A stretch of 42,321 nt of DNA from Clostridia bacterium (GCA_022791835.1 JAAVZW010000055.1:1-42321); one strand, 5' to 3'; shown: positions 1-8,767, counted from the first letter of the stretch. Program-made: numbers and translations. Notes: generated from the letters alone by a model not told the origin.

Positions 1-25
1 CGCGACGCGCATACTTTCTTAGAAT
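1..25 (-). repeat. Edge-truncated copy of a short interspersed repeat
   Basis: Read on the minus strand, this begins TTCTAAGAAAGTATGCGCG and matches the elements at 10885-10922, 22016-22053 and 41503-41540. It is cut by the window edge and inverted relative to the other copies. Confidence 0.6.
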
Positions 26-105
26 ATGAAAAAAATTACAAAAAAATGAAACCTTTTTTGTTTTTTTAGTATCTAAGTAATATAAATAAAATTAAGGGAT
101 AAAAT

Positions 106-2854
106 ATGAAAATTATAAATAAATTAACTTTAGAATATTTAAGAAAAAACAAACGTAGAAGTATGGTAAGCATTATACGGAATTGCTTTAGTTGCTATTC
201 TTATTACAACAGTTTTTAGTATTTTTGCAAGCTATCAAGAATACATGATTAATATAGAAAGAGCTAATGGGAATTGGGAAGCAAAATTTAATAACCTAAC
301 TTATCAAGAAGTAATTGAAATTTCTAAGGAGAGTAATGTCAAAGAAGTTTCACTATATAAAAATCTTGGAATAACAGAAGAGAACTTTAGTGATGAAGAA
401 TTTCCAATAAAATTTAATATTAAAGCATATGACAAAAATGCCTTGAAAAATGATAATATACATTTAATTGAAGGTAGGTTCCCAGAAAATGATAATGAAA
501 TAATTGTAAGTATGCCAGAATATATGAGAGATACTTTAAGTAAAAAAGTTAAAGTGGGTGAAACCATAACTCTTACTACGAGCGGAAAACCAAAAAAATA
601 TAAAATTGTAGGGAAAGCAGATAGACTTTCATTTGATTTTACAGGATTTTCAAGATATGAGCTTGGTATGATAACCTTACTAGACGAGGAAGATTTACTA
701 GAAAACAGCCTACTAGATATAACAATACTAACAAACAATATTTATAAAATTACAGAAACTGTGAGTAATATAGCTAATTTATTAAATATAGATGAATACA
801 CTGGAAAAACAAGTGAGGAAAAGCTATCTGACTTTTTCTTAAATATAATAGGAGATGCAAGATTTGACGAAACAGGAGAAATTCAGTTTTCTACTAATGA
901 GAGGGAAATATTTGAAAATATTTTAAATGATAATGGGGAAATACAACTAAATACATTTTATTCATATAATAAACAATTATTGAATTATGAAGGAATAATA
1001 GATGTACAAAGTGATTTTTCAATAATGATGGCAGAAGCTTTAGGAGTAGTTATATTTGTAATAGCATTTGTAGCTACTATTATGCTATACACTTCTTTTA
1101 AAATGACATATAATGAGAGAATAAAAGAATTCGGATTACTCAATTCCATCGGAATGAGCAAAAAGCAAAGACATGAAATGATAAAAAAAGAGACGCAAAT
1201 ACTTGGAATTATAGGAATGCTTACTGGAATTGCAATAGGTTTATTTATATCTTTAATTTTATCGCATATTATAAACATTGCACTTCAAAGCTATCATTAT
1301 GACATATTAAGCTATGGTACTTTAGAGTTAATTGTAGATAGACCAAATTTTTATATGAAAGTTCCAGCTTTATTGTTGGTTTTAAGTATAATAATATTAT
1401 ATTTAATAATATTATTATCAAACACATTTGCAATTAGAAAATTAAATAAGCAAAGTACTATTGAAATAATAAAAAATACTACAAATACAAAAATAAAAAA
1501 GAAAATTTTAAGAACACCAAGAATTGTAGCGAAAATCTTTGGAGAAGAAGGCTCAATTGCATATAAAAATATAAGGAGAGATAAATCAAGGCATAAAACA
1601 ATAGTAGTATCCATAGTTATAAGCATTATATTGTTCTTATGTGTTAGTGAACTTATAACAGATTATTTTAAGAAATCATTATATGGACAATATTATCAAA
1701 TAGGAGATTTCAAAGATTGTGAAATTACAGTAAGCAATTATGAAGGTGTACATAAGTTAATAGAATATTTAGAAAACAATAAATTAATTAATGATTATTT
1801 TGTATATGAAAAAGGAATAACTAATTATAATATAATTTTAGAAAAAAATGATATATCGAAAGACATGAGTGAATTAGTAAAGAATGGAGTATACACACGA
1901 TGTGCCAATGAAAATATAATTATGCCTACAAATACTCAGTGTTTTAAAGATAAAGCATATACCGACATTTTGAATAAAATAGGAATTTCGGATTTAAAAA
2001 AAGATGAAGTAATAATAACAAATTCAATAGTTTTAAATAATATAAATAAGAAAAAAATTAATATAACTAACCTAAATGTAGGTGATACATATACTTTACC
2101 AATTGCACAAAACCGTGATGGAAAAACAATTGAAAAAAACTTAAAAATAGTTGGCATACTAGATGACTTTGAGCCATACATAAATTTAAACAGTAATACA
2201 AGTAATATCTATATGATGCAAATTGTTAATGAAGAAACTTTAAAAGAATTGAATAAAATATATTATAAAAATGAACTGAATGGTATTTTAGAAGAATCGA
2301 GTCGTGAATATAGTGTCATATTAAATACAGATAAAGCTTTAGAAATAGAGTTAAATAGCGAAGAAATTAAAAAAATACCATATGTACAAGGAATAATAAG
2401 TTTAGATTTATATTATCAAACTGAGAAAAGTCAAAAGATAATTGTAGAAGTATTGATATATACATTTATGGCTTTACTTACTGCAATTGCAACATTGAAT
2501 ATATATAATATAGTATATTTCAGTACGTTACTAAGAAAAAAAGAATTTGCAGAGCTTAAATCAATAGGAATGAGTAATAGACAAATTAATAAAATGTTTA
2601 TATTACAAGGTATATTATATGCTATAGATAGCATAATTTGGGGTCTAAGCATTAGTATTGGAATACTATATATAAACTATATAATTCAAACATCAAAAGT
2701 TCAAGCAATGGTAATCCTATTCCATATACCATGGCTCAGTATACTGATTTGTTTAATAGTAGTTTATGCAACAATTTTCATGGCAATAAGAAACGCAAGG
2801 AAAAAGATAAAAGAAAGTAATATCATTGATGAGATAAAAAATGATAATATATAG
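106..2854 (+). CDS. FtsX-like ABC transporter permease, with one CGGA +1 shift site
   Basis: This is a membrane subunit of an ABC exporter of the MacB/FtsX type. The start is ATG at 106 with an AAGGGA ribosome site about 8 bases upstream. The N-terminus is basic and then hydrophobic (residues about 20-45), followed by an extracellular domain, a membrane block at about residues 310-450, a second extracellular domain, and terminal membrane helices from about residue 780. The frame is broken at an in-frame CGG (178-180, codon 25). Dropping C178 joins MKIINKLTLEYLRKN to GIALVAILITTVFS, the expected first helix of this family. In the zero frame, translation stops within about 20 codons. Restored length is 915 aa. 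The partner ATPase is not in the window, and the substrate is unknown. Confidence 0.85.
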
Positions 2855-2897
2855 AAGAAAATAACAAAAGAAAATTCTTAAAATTTTTGGAGAAAAT

Positions 2898-2926
2898 TTG
2901 AATATATTTTTAAAATATGATATAAT
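2898..2926 (+). promoter_or_regulatory. Promoter of the OLE-like RNA
   Basis: TTGAAT at 2898-2903 and TATAAT at 2921-2926 are separated by 17 bases. Transcription would start near 2933, just before the conserved structured region. Confidence 0.75.
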
Positions 2927-2932
2927 TATAAC

Positions 2933-3480
2933 AATGGCGCATTATTCTAGTCATTACTGTTTATTGTGAGGGTGGGGCTAAAAATCCACTAAAAGGCATA
3001 TCGGTGAAGTTTCTTGTTTGTGCGCGAACCAGCCAAGTTTGCGTGTGGGCAGGGAGTAAAGAGGTTAGGGAAGTTTTACAGTGGCATGTATCATTTACCC
3101 TAGTCTCGTGGAGGCTTAATTTGTTACAGCAGTTGCAATTTAAGTAAAACCTATGTTGCGTGCCAAGACACAAAATACATAGCGTAGCCTGTCTTGAGTG
3201 AATGTATTGGGATTAATATTTTACATTTTATTATGAAATTGCATTTGCAAAAGAGACTAACAATAATTCAAGTGGGTCAAGGAAAACTTCTAGAATGTTT
3301 GCTTTGTAAGAAGCAAGGAAGCCTAAGGATTAAGGTACGGAGTTAAGTGGCGATCTGGTGGCTCAAACATCGTATGTTTGGCTATTCCCTTCAAATGGAA
3401 ACAGCTATCGCAGTAATGCATAGTAGGGGATAGAGAAATTCAACTAGACCTAAACCGTAAAATTTACTTAGGCTTTTGCC
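2933..3480 (+). ncRNA. OLE-like large structured RNA
   Basis: About 550 bases without a plausible gene. The stretch is clearly richer in G+C than its surroundings, starts at a good promoter, ends near an imperfect hairpin (CCTAAA...TTAGG, about 3450-3473), and lies directly upstream of a small four-helix membrane protein. Size, position and the neighbour match OLE (ornate, large, extremophilic) RNA, which normally sits upstream of oapA. OLE and OapA form a membrane ribonucleoprotein linked to Mg2+ homeostasis and to alcohol and cold stress. The identification rests on size, composition and context, since I cannot run a covariance search. It does not carry the tmRNA tag frame or the RNase P core as I know them. 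Confidence 0.72.
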
Positions 3481-3511
3481 ATTTTATACAAAAAAGGAAT
3501 GAAACAAATAA

Positions 3512-4075
3512 ATGAAAGATAATGAACAAACGAATAAAAAAGGAAAGAAAACAGATAGTCATATAAAATGGATAATAGAAGTGTTTATCATAACATTTAT
3601 ATCATCCATTTGCTTTTCATACATATCAACAAACGGAGTATCAAAATTAAGCATAATACCAGCACTTATAATACTATTTATAGTAATATTTGCAGGAATA
3701 TTCTTTGACATCATAGGAGTAGCAGTAACAGTAGCAAATGAAGAAGAGTTCCATGCCAAAGCAACGAAGAAAGCAATGGGAGCAAAAATGTCCCTTAAAT
3801 TAATAAAAAATTCGGTAAGGGTAGCTAATGTCTGTGCAGACGTAATTGGAGACATCTGCGGAGTATTAAGTGGAGCAATAAGTGCAATGATATCAGTAAA
3901 ACTCTCAGAAATGTTTGGAATAAGCAACAACTTACAATTTATAATAAGTGCAATTGTAGCAGCACTAACAGTAGGCGGAAAAGCGATTGGTAAAGAAATA
4001 GCAAATAGAAACTCAACAGCAATAGTCTATGGATTTGGAAAAATACTCAGTAACTTACGTGATGAAAATAAATAA
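3512..4075 (+). CDS. oapA: OapA-like membrane protein, OLE RNA partner (often annotated CorB-like)
   Basis: A 187-aa integral membrane protein with a charged N-terminus and hydrophobic segments at about residues 22-42, 47-73, 108-130 and 138-158. The second segment is followed by a Lys/Glu-rich loop (VANEEEFHAKATKKAMGAKM). Proteins of this size and pattern are often annotated as a Mg2+/Co2+ transporter CorB. Position directly after a large OLE-like RNA argues for OapA, the membrane anchor of the OLE complex. An AAGGAATG ribosome site lies upstream of the ATG. The gene ends before a hairpin shared with the convergent Fic gene. The family call is from context and topology, not from an alignment. 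Confidence 0.68.
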   Translation: MKDNEQTNKKGKKTDSHIKWIIEVFIITFISSICFSYISTNGVSKLSIIPALIILFIVIFAGIFFDIIGVAVTVANEEEFHAKATKKAMGAKMSLKLIKNSVRVANVCADVIGDICGVLSGAISAMISVKLSEMFGISNNLQFIISAIVAALTVGGKAIGKEIANRNSTAIVYGFGKILSNLRDENK

Positions 4076-4076
4076 A

Positions 4077-4113
4077 AAGAAAAGATGGAGTGAAAGTCTA
4101 ATTCACTCCATCT
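4077..4113 (-). terminator. Terminator of the Fic gene, formed partly by its last codons
   Basis: A perfect 12-bp stem (AGATGGAGTGAA with its complement) at 4083-4113, followed on the minus strand by TTTTCTTTTT. The left arm of the transcript encodes the last residues (DGVN) of the Fic protein. For convergent oapA there is no clear T-run. Confidence 0.7.
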
Positions 4114-4754
4114 ATACAATTATCGTAAAGCCATTGCTTTAAATCATTCATATCATTTGTCTCATAATACTTAACAAGCATACTTTTAAAAGTACCATCT
4201 AACTCAACTGGAATAGAAACAATCCCACAGCCATTCTCAATAAGCAATTTATTAGCAATAATAGTAGCAACCCTCTTATTTCCATCTTTAAAAATTTGAT
4301 TTCTCATAATCCATAACATAATAGTCAAGGCTCTGTCAGTCTCATTCTTAATTTTTAATAACTCCATCAATTCAGCATGAAGAGTTTCTAAATTAGGAAT
4401 TTCAGGTCTCCATGAAGTACCGCTTATCAAAACATTATCAGTCCTAACCTTACCTAAATATCTATAATCTAATTCACTCTTAGCAATCAATTCATGAACA
4501 TCCTCAATAAAAGCTAAATCCAAAGAACTATTAATATTATTTAAGATAAAATGCCAAGCATCCCTAATACAGCAAACCTTACTAATTTCTGAAGGTTTAA
4601 GACTATCGACATTAACATCATTCAGAATATCCACAGTCTGAGCAAAAGTAACTGCAATTCCTTCTAAATTAGCACTTTTATAAACAGCATCTACTATCAA
4701 TCTCTTTGCAACGAAAACATTTTCTGCTTGAGACATTTTATACTTATTTTCCAT
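4098..4754 (-). CDS. Fic-family protein with degenerate catalytic motif
   Basis: A 218-aa Fic/DOC-fold protein. Fic enzymes usually transfer AMP to target proteins. The start chosen is ATG at 4754 because an AGGAGGT site lies just upstream; the open frame extends further over the initiator tRNA, which is not plausible coding. The Fic loop near residue 165 reads NQIFKDGNKR. The family core is HxFxDGNxR, so the catalytic histidine is glutamine (CAA) here while the phosphate-binding DGNKR part is intact. An inhibitory-helix-like motif (SANLEG, about residue 30) is present. I infer loss or alteration of AMP transfer. The gene is monocistronic and its transcript ends in a hairpin overlapping its own stop. 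Confidence 0.8.
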   Translation of the reverse strand: MENKYKMSQAENVFVAKRLIVDAVYKSANLEGIAVTFAQTVDILNDVNVDSLKPSEISKVCCIRDAWHFILNNINSSLDLAFIEDVHELIAKSELDYRYLGKVRTDNVLISGTSWRPEIPNLETLHAELMELLKIKNETDRALTIMLWIMRNQIFKDGNKRVATIIANKLLIENGCGIVSIPVELDGTFKSMLVKYYETNDMNDLKQWLYDNCIDGVN

Positions 4755-4908
4755 AAAAAAATAACCTCCTTCTAATCGATATTTTATATATTTGTTATAA
4801 ATAGTGCTTGCAAAATTATAAATCACTAAAAAATAGATAAGCTTTTTTAGATATTCCACTCCGATTACTGAAACAGAATATGTTTGGAACAAGTTCACGT
4901 AAAAAATT

Positions 4909-4939
4909 AAGTCCAGCGATTTCATCAATCGGTGGACTT
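4909..4939 (-). terminator. Terminator of the initiator tRNA gene
   Basis: On the minus strand, AAGTCCACCGATT pairs with AAATCGCTGGACTT, followed by AATTTTTT, just downstream of the tRNA. Confidence 0.7.
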
Positions 4940-4945
4940 TTTCTA

Positions 4946-5021
4946 TGGTTGCGGAGGGTAGACTCGAACTACCGACCTTTGGGTTATGAGCCCAACGAGC
5001 TGCCAACTGCTCCACTCCGCG
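4946..5021 (-). tRNA. Initiator tRNA-fMet (anticodon CAU), CCA encoded
   Basis: A cloverleaf can be folded. The acceptor is CGCGGAG/CTCCGC with the unpaired C1-A72 typical of bacterial initiators. The anticodon stem carries three G-C pairs (GGG CTCATAA CCC), also an initiator hallmark. The 3' CCA is encoded. It has its own promoter and terminator. Confidence 0.95.
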
Positions 5022-5033
5022 ATGTACTTATAT

Positions 5034-5062
5034 AGTATAACTCCTATTTGAAAAGTTGTCAA
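5034..5062 (-). promoter_or_regulatory. Promoter of the initiator tRNA
   Basis: On the minus strand, TTGACA (5062-5057) and TATACT (5039-5034) with a 17-base spacer. The -35 box lies inside one arm of the asnB terminator hairpin. Confidence 0.85.
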
Positions 5063-5079
5063 TACTTTTTGACAACTTT
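5052..5079 (-). terminator. asnB terminator hairpin
   Basis: Perfect 11-bp inverted repeat AAAGTTGTCAA/TTGACAACTTT with a short loop downstream of asnB. The T-run is short on the minus strand. Confidence 0.6.
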
Positions 5080-5116
5080 TTTTCTTTTCTTTATATTATA
5101 TTCTAAAATTTATAAA

Positions 5117-6967
5117 TTATGCACTTATTTTATCGTAATCTTTACCTAAGAAAAATATTTCATACCATTTTATAAAACTGTAAATAATCCATACTTTCTT
5201 ATAATTATCTCTTTTGCAATTCTTATGGTCTTCTAGTAATTTTAAGATATATTTTCTATCAAAAAATTCCTCTACATACTCTTCCTCAAAAGCCCTTCTA
5301 ATTTCCTTATAAAACTCATCTTCTTTCATCCATTCACGAATAGGAACAGGGAATCCAAGCTTCTTCTTTTTGTAAGCTTCATTAGGGATATCTCTTCGGG
5401 CAGCTTCTCTTAAAGCTACCTTTGTATTATCTTTAGTAACCTTGTGCTCCACTGGTATAGTTCTAGCTAAATTAAATACTTCCTTATCTGTAAAAGGAGT
5501 TCTTCCCTCTATTGAACTTGCCATTGTCATTCGGTCGCACTTAAGTAAAATATCATTTAATAGCCAATTTCTTATATCAATCATTTGCATTTTAACTATA
5601 TCGCTACCATTTTTGCACTTTTCCATTAAAGGTCTTGTTATATCTCTATTTTTAATGGTATCTTCAAAATTTAATAACTTCTTTCTTTCCTTCTCGCTAA
5701 ATATATTATTTACACCAACATATTGATCTTCTATTTTTTTGCCCCTACGCACTATAAAGTTGCGACCTTTAAATTCAGGAAGTGCCTCAAAACAGATTGC
5801 TAAGAAGTGGCGGATAGGGTAAGGGATTTTGTTGTAGAACTTCATATCAACTTCTTCTCTATAATAGTTGTATCCACCAAAAAACTCATCAGCACCTTCT
5901 CCAGATAGAACAACCTTTACATCTTTACTAGCAAGTTTTGAAACAAAATACAAAGAAATAGCAGAAGGGTCAGAAGAAGGCTCGTCCATATGATAGAAAA
6001 ATTTGGGAATTGCACCTATCCATTCTTCCTTAGTAATTTTTTTGCTAACATTAGATATACCTAATTTATCAGCTAAATCCTTTGCATAATCTATTTCGCT
6101 ATATCTAGGATCATCATATCCAACAGTATATGTCTTGTCTGGTCTTGCTAAAGACACCATATAAGAAGAATCAATGCCAGAAGATAAGAATGAACCAACT
6201 TCAACATCAGCTATCATATGATGTTCAACAGAATCCTTCATAGTTCTGCTTATTTCATCTACTAAATCCTCAAACTTATATTCCTTCTCATTAAATTCTA
6301 ACTCATAGAAAGTCTTTATCTCCATATTACCATCTTTAATAGTCAAACTTGTACCAGGAAGTAACTTGTATACACTGTCAAATAAAGTTTCATTAGTTGG
6401 GGTAAAGCTAAATGATAAATAAGGTCCAATTAGTTTCTTATTTACCTTTTTCTCGAATTTTGGATATTCCAAAAGAGCTTTTATCTCAGATGCAAAAGCA
6501 AAACCACTCTCTAAACCATCCTTTTTATAATAATAAAATGGTTTAATACCAAAATGGTCGCGAGCACAAAATAAAGTTTTATTATCAATATCCCATAAAG
6601 CAAAAGCAAACATACCTCTTAGTTTTTTAGGAAGTTCCTCTCCCCATTCTCTGTAGCCATGTAGTAAAACCTCAGTATCGCAATTATTTTCAAACTTGTA
6701 TCCAGCCTCTTGCAAAGTTTCCTTTAAGTCTCTATAATTATAAATTTCACCATTAAAAACAACAACCAATTTCTTATCTTGAGTAAACATAGGCTGACTA
6801 CCACCATCTATATCAATAATAGAAAGTCTTCTATGACCTAAAGCTATATTATTATCACAGTAAAAACCATCTCCATCTGGCCCCCTATGCTTAATCCTAT
6901 CAGCCATTTTTTTAATAACTACATCTTTATCGTTATCATTATTATAAAATCCAACAATTCCACACAC
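5117..6967 (-). CDS. asnB: Asparagine synthetase, glutamine-hydrolysing
   Basis: Makes asparagine from aspartate, ATP and glutamine in the cytosol. I choose GTG at 6967, because the next codon is Cys (MCGIVGF), the N-terminal nucleophile exposed after Met removal, and GGAGG is 9 bases upstream. An in-frame TTG at 6973 would bury the Cys. The class II amidotransferase domain covers about residues 1-190 (HRRLSIID, NGEIYN, DTEVLLH). The synthetase domain follows, with the ATP pyrophosphate loop SSGIDSS near residue 264. Length is 616 aa, normal for the family. There are no shift sites and no CGG codons. It is monocistronic, with a strong promoter overlapped by a palindrome. Confidence 0.95.
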   Translation of the reverse strand: MCGIVGFYNNDNDKDVVIKKMADRIKHRGPDGDGFYCDNNIALGHRRLSIIDIDGGSQPMFTQDKKLVVVFNGEIYNYRDLKETLQEAGYKFENNCDTEVLLHGYREWGEELPKKLRGMFAFALWDIDNKTLFCARDHFGIKPFYYYKKDGLESGFAFASEIKALLEYPKFEKKVNKKLIGPYLSFSFTPTNETLFDSVYKLLPGTSLTIKDGNMEIKTFYELEFNEKEYKFEDLVDEISRTMKDSVEHHMIADVEVGSFLSSGIDSSYMVSLARPDKTYTVGYDDPRYSEIDYAKDLADKLGISNVSKKITKEEWIGAIPKFFYHMDEPSSDPSAISLYFVSKLASKDVKVVLSGEGADEFFGGYNYYREEVDMKFYNKIPYPIRHFLAICFEALPEFKGRNFIVRRGKKIEDQYVGVNNIFSEKERKKLLNFEDTIKNRDITRPLMEKCKNGSDIVKMQMIDIRNWLLNDILLKCDRMTMASSIEGRTPFTDKEVFNLARTIPVEHKVTKDNTKVALREAARRDIPNEAYKKKKLGFPVPIREWMKEDEFYKEIRRAFEEEYVEEFFDRKYILKLLEDHKNCKRDNYKKVWIIYSFIKWYEIFFLGKDYDKISA

Positions 6968-7002
6968 AGTCAAATTCCTCCATTATAAAACAATCTCTTA
7001 TT

Positions 7003-7035
7003 TATAAGTTTACACTTATACAAATTTTTTGTCAA
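7003..7035 (-). promoter_or_regulatory. asnB promoter with palindrome over the -10 box
   Basis: Minus strand TTGACA (7035-7030), 17-base spacer, TAAACT (7012-7007). A perfect 7-bp inverted repeat, TATAAGT-TTAC-ACTTATA (7003-7020), covers the -10 box, suggesting a repressor site. It contains the core AAGTGTAA that also occurs upstream of the two small genes at 7.1-7.6 kb. Confidence 0.65.
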
Positions 7036-7063
7036 TAAATTATCAAAATAATTAAATATAAAA

Positions 7064-7098
7064 AATAAGCTCAAATCATATAATAACTTGAGCTTATT
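7064..7098 (-). terminator. Terminator of the first small paralogue
   Basis: 11-bp stem AATAAGCTCAA/TTGAGCTTATT just downstream of the gene ending at 7113. Confidence 0.65.
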
Positions 7099-7112
7099 CT
7101 TCATAACTAATA

Positions 7113-7262
7113 TTAATACTTGTTCAAAGTATCTTCGATAACATCAGCAACTGGTGATATATCATCATTATTAGTTATAACTTGAAATAACTTTTCACCA
7201 TTATTGGTCTCATAAACAACGACGTTTACATATCCAACAGCTCGTCCTTTAATAGTATCCAA
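7113..7262 (-). CDS. 49-aa conserved small protein, paralogue of 7472-7621
   Basis: Product is unknown. The start TTG (7262) was set by ungapped alignment to its neighbour: both give exactly 49 residues ending in DVIEDTLNKY or DVVEEMLKLY, with shared VxVxVYxxxxGxKxFxVxxxND. A GGTG ribosome site lies just upstream. A longer frame back to 7307 would begin at about the predicted transcription start and leave no leader, so it is rejected. The protein is soluble, acidic at the C-terminus, and predicted as beta strands followed by a helix. It has its own promoter, tandem upstream repeats and terminator. Confidence 0.7.
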   Translation of the reverse strand: MDTIKGRAVGYVNVVVYETNNGEKLFQVITNNDDISPVADVIEDTLNKY

Positions 7263-7312
7263 GTTTGAACACCTATTTTCTTCTTTTGTTATAGTGGGAA
7301 AGAACAAAAACT

Positions 7313-7362
7313 AGTATAGCAAAGAAAAATGTCGAAGTAAAGGGAAGTGTAAAAAAGTGTAA
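7313..7362 (-). promoter_or_regulatory. Promoter plus tandem AAGTGTAA boxes of the first small gene
   Basis: Minus strand TTTACT (7341-7336), 17 bases, TATACT (7318-7313). Two direct copies of AAGTGTAA (7345-7352 and 7355-7362), exactly 10 bp apart, sit directly upstream of the -35 box, which is an activator-like placement. Confidence 0.7.
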
Positions 7363-7413
7363 TAAAATTACTGGAATTATTTGTATAAATATGGAAAAAT
7401 AATACAAATAATA

Positions 7414-7457
7414 AAATACCACCATATCGAACACTCCCCTTCGATATAGTGGTATTT
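7414..7457 (-). terminator. Terminator of the second small paralogue
   Basis: Long stem AAATACCACCATATCGAA with TTCGATATAGTGGTATTT, with an 8-base loop, directly downstream of the gene ending at 7472. Confidence 0.7.
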
Positions 7458-7471
7458 AGCCTAGTTAAGAA

Positions 7472-7621
7472 CTAGTATAGTTTAAGCATTTCCTCAACAA
7501 CATCGCCCACATCTGCAACATTATCATTCTCAACTAGAACTCGGAAAACTTTATTCCCATCGGCATTTTTATAAACTAAAATACGAACGTCTCCGAGTAA
7601 TTTAAATTCGACAGCATTCAC
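7472..7621 (-). CDS. 49-aa conserved small protein, paralogue of 7113-7262
   Basis: Product is unknown. It starts at GTG (7621) with an AAGGGG ribosome site about 9 bases upstream; there is no usable start further up. The sequence ends NDNVADVGDVVEEMLKLY. It aligns over its full length without gaps to the neighbouring 49-aa protein. Promoter, leader length (about 42 bases) and upstream 10-bp-spaced repeats are also duplicated. Two copies kept with their regulation suggest a useful, co-regulated pair; function cannot be inferred. Confidence 0.7.
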   Translation of the reverse strand: MNAVEFKLLGDVRILVYKNADGNKVFRVLVENDNVADVGDVVEEMLKLY

Positions 7622-7669
7622 GTATGAACACCCCTTTTCATTTGTAAATATTTGACAAGAACAAAAATA

Positions 7670-7719
7670 AGTATAACAAAGGAAAGTAGTAAAGTAAAGA
7701 GAAGTGTAAAAAAGTGTAA
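7670..7719 (-). promoter_or_regulatory. Promoter plus tandem AAGTGTAA boxes of the second small gene
   Basis: Minus strand TTTACT (7698-7693), 17 bases, TATACT (7675-7670). Direct AAGTGTAA repeats at 7702-7709 and 7712-7719 have the same 10-bp period and same place as in the first copy. Confidence 0.7.
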
Positions 7720-7726
7720 ATAAAAA

Positions 7727-7749
7727 GCTCCCTCATTTTATGAGAGAGC
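7727..7749 (-). terminator. galU terminator
   Basis: Minus strand GCTCTCTCAT, AAA, ATGAGGGAGC followed by TTTTTA, directly after the galU stop. Confidence 0.8.
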
Positions 7750-7759
7750 CAAATATGTA

Positions 7760-8629
7760 TTAAAGGTCTAAACCTTTTAAAAACTTAACAAAAGAATCTT
7801 TAAGTTCAGGTCTATTCAGAGTCTCATCAACAGCAGCCATAACAAAACCAAGTTTATCTCCAGAATCAAATCTCTTACTCTTATAATCATAAGCATAAAC
7901 ACCTTCTTTAGTATTTACCATAGCATTATAAGCATCAGTAACCTGAATCTCGCCACCCTTACCAGGTTTAGTATTCTCAAGATAATTGAATATTTCAGGC
8001 ATTAAAACATGTCTATCTGAAATAGCCAAATTAGACTTAGTTTCTTCTATTTGAGGTTTTTCTTGAAGCTTTTCAGCCTTATAAAAACCGTCAGCAATTT
8101 GAACTCCAGAAACATTACCATACTTTGGAACATCTTTCCAATCAACTTTTTCAACTCCAATTACAGAGCCACCACATTGTTCATGTTTCTCAATAATCTC
8201 TTTCAAACAAGGTTTCTCACCGTGGAAAACAACATCTCCATAAAGAATAGCAAAAGGTTCATTACCTATAATATCCTTAGCTTGATAAATAGCATGTCCT
8301 AAACCTTTAGCACCGCCTTCTTGCTCAATAAAATGTATCTTAGCGCCATGAGCTAAATTGCTCACTTGTGGAATAAATTTTTCCTTACCTCTTTCAGTTA
8401 AGAAACTTCTTAACTCGTCATCTTCTGTAAAATAATCTTGTATTACATCTTTTTTTCTACCTATAACCATGACTATTTCTTCAATACCAGAATCAACTGC
8501 TTCATCAACAATGTATTGGATAATTGGTTTATCTAAGATAGTAAGCATACATTTTGGAACAGCCTTACATGCAGGTAAAAATCTTGTAGCAAAACCTGCA
8601 ATTGGTATAACTGCTTTTCTTACACCCAT
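7760..8629 (-). CDS. galU: UTP-glucose-1-phosphate uridylyltransferase
   Basis: Makes UDP-glucose from UTP and glucose-1-phosphate, feeding glycolipid and cell-envelope glycan synthesis; the glycosyltransferase at 16.6 kb could use it. The start at 8629 is set by AAAGGAGG 8 bases upstream and gives MGVRKAVIPIAGFATRFLPA, the expected nucleotide-binding N-terminus. Further motifs are PIIQYIVDEA, FAILYGDVVFH and GKGGEIQVTDA. Length is 289 aa, normal for the family. Monocistronic. Confidence 0.95.
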   Translation of the reverse strand: MGVRKAVIPIAGFATRFLPACKAVPKCMLTILDKPIIQYIVDEAVDSGIEEIVMVIGRKKDVIQDYFTEDDELRSFLTERGKEKFIPQVSNLAHGAKIHFIEQEGGAKGLGHAIYQAKDIIGNEPFAILYGDVVFHGEKPCLKEIIEKHEQCGGSVIGVEKVDWKDVPKYGNVSGVQIADGFYKAEKLQEKPQIEETKSNLAISDRHVLMPEIFNYLENTKPGKGGEIQVTDAYNAMVNTKEGVYAYDYKSKRFDSGDKLGFVMAAVDETLNRPELKDSFVKFLKGLDL

Positions 8630-8678
8630 TGTGTTTTCCTCCTTTATTATGGCAAATGCCTCCATTAATAATATACCC

Positions 8679-8707
8679 ATTGTATACTATATAACTTCGT
8701 TAGTCAA
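8679..8707 (-). promoter_or_regulatory. galU promoter
   Basis: Minus strand TTGACT (8707-8702), 17-base spacer, TACAAT (8684-8679), about 50 bases before the start codon. Confidence 0.7.
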
Positions 8708-8767
8708 GAGGTTAGTATACATAACTTGATTCTTAATAATAATTTAATAGATTGAAATAAATTGCAC

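Noticed and set aside
2961..3173. A 70-aa frame inside the OLE-like RNA (minus strand)
   Set aside because: No ribosome site, atypical composition, and it overlaps a structured noncoding region.
3335..3342. A further CGGA shift site
   Set aside because: The CGGA here lies in the noncoding OLE-like RNA. CGGA strings in coding sequence such as GAC GGA or AGC GGA are also not sites, because CGG is not in frame.
2933..3480. tmRNA or RNase P RNA for the large noncoding region
   Set aside because: I see no tag reading frame with tRNA-like ends and no RNase P core segments; the downstream OapA-like gene fits OLE better.
4755..5015. N-terminal extension of the Fic frame
   Set aside because: It runs antisense-independent through the initiator tRNA and its terminator; a good ribosome site supports the start at 4754.
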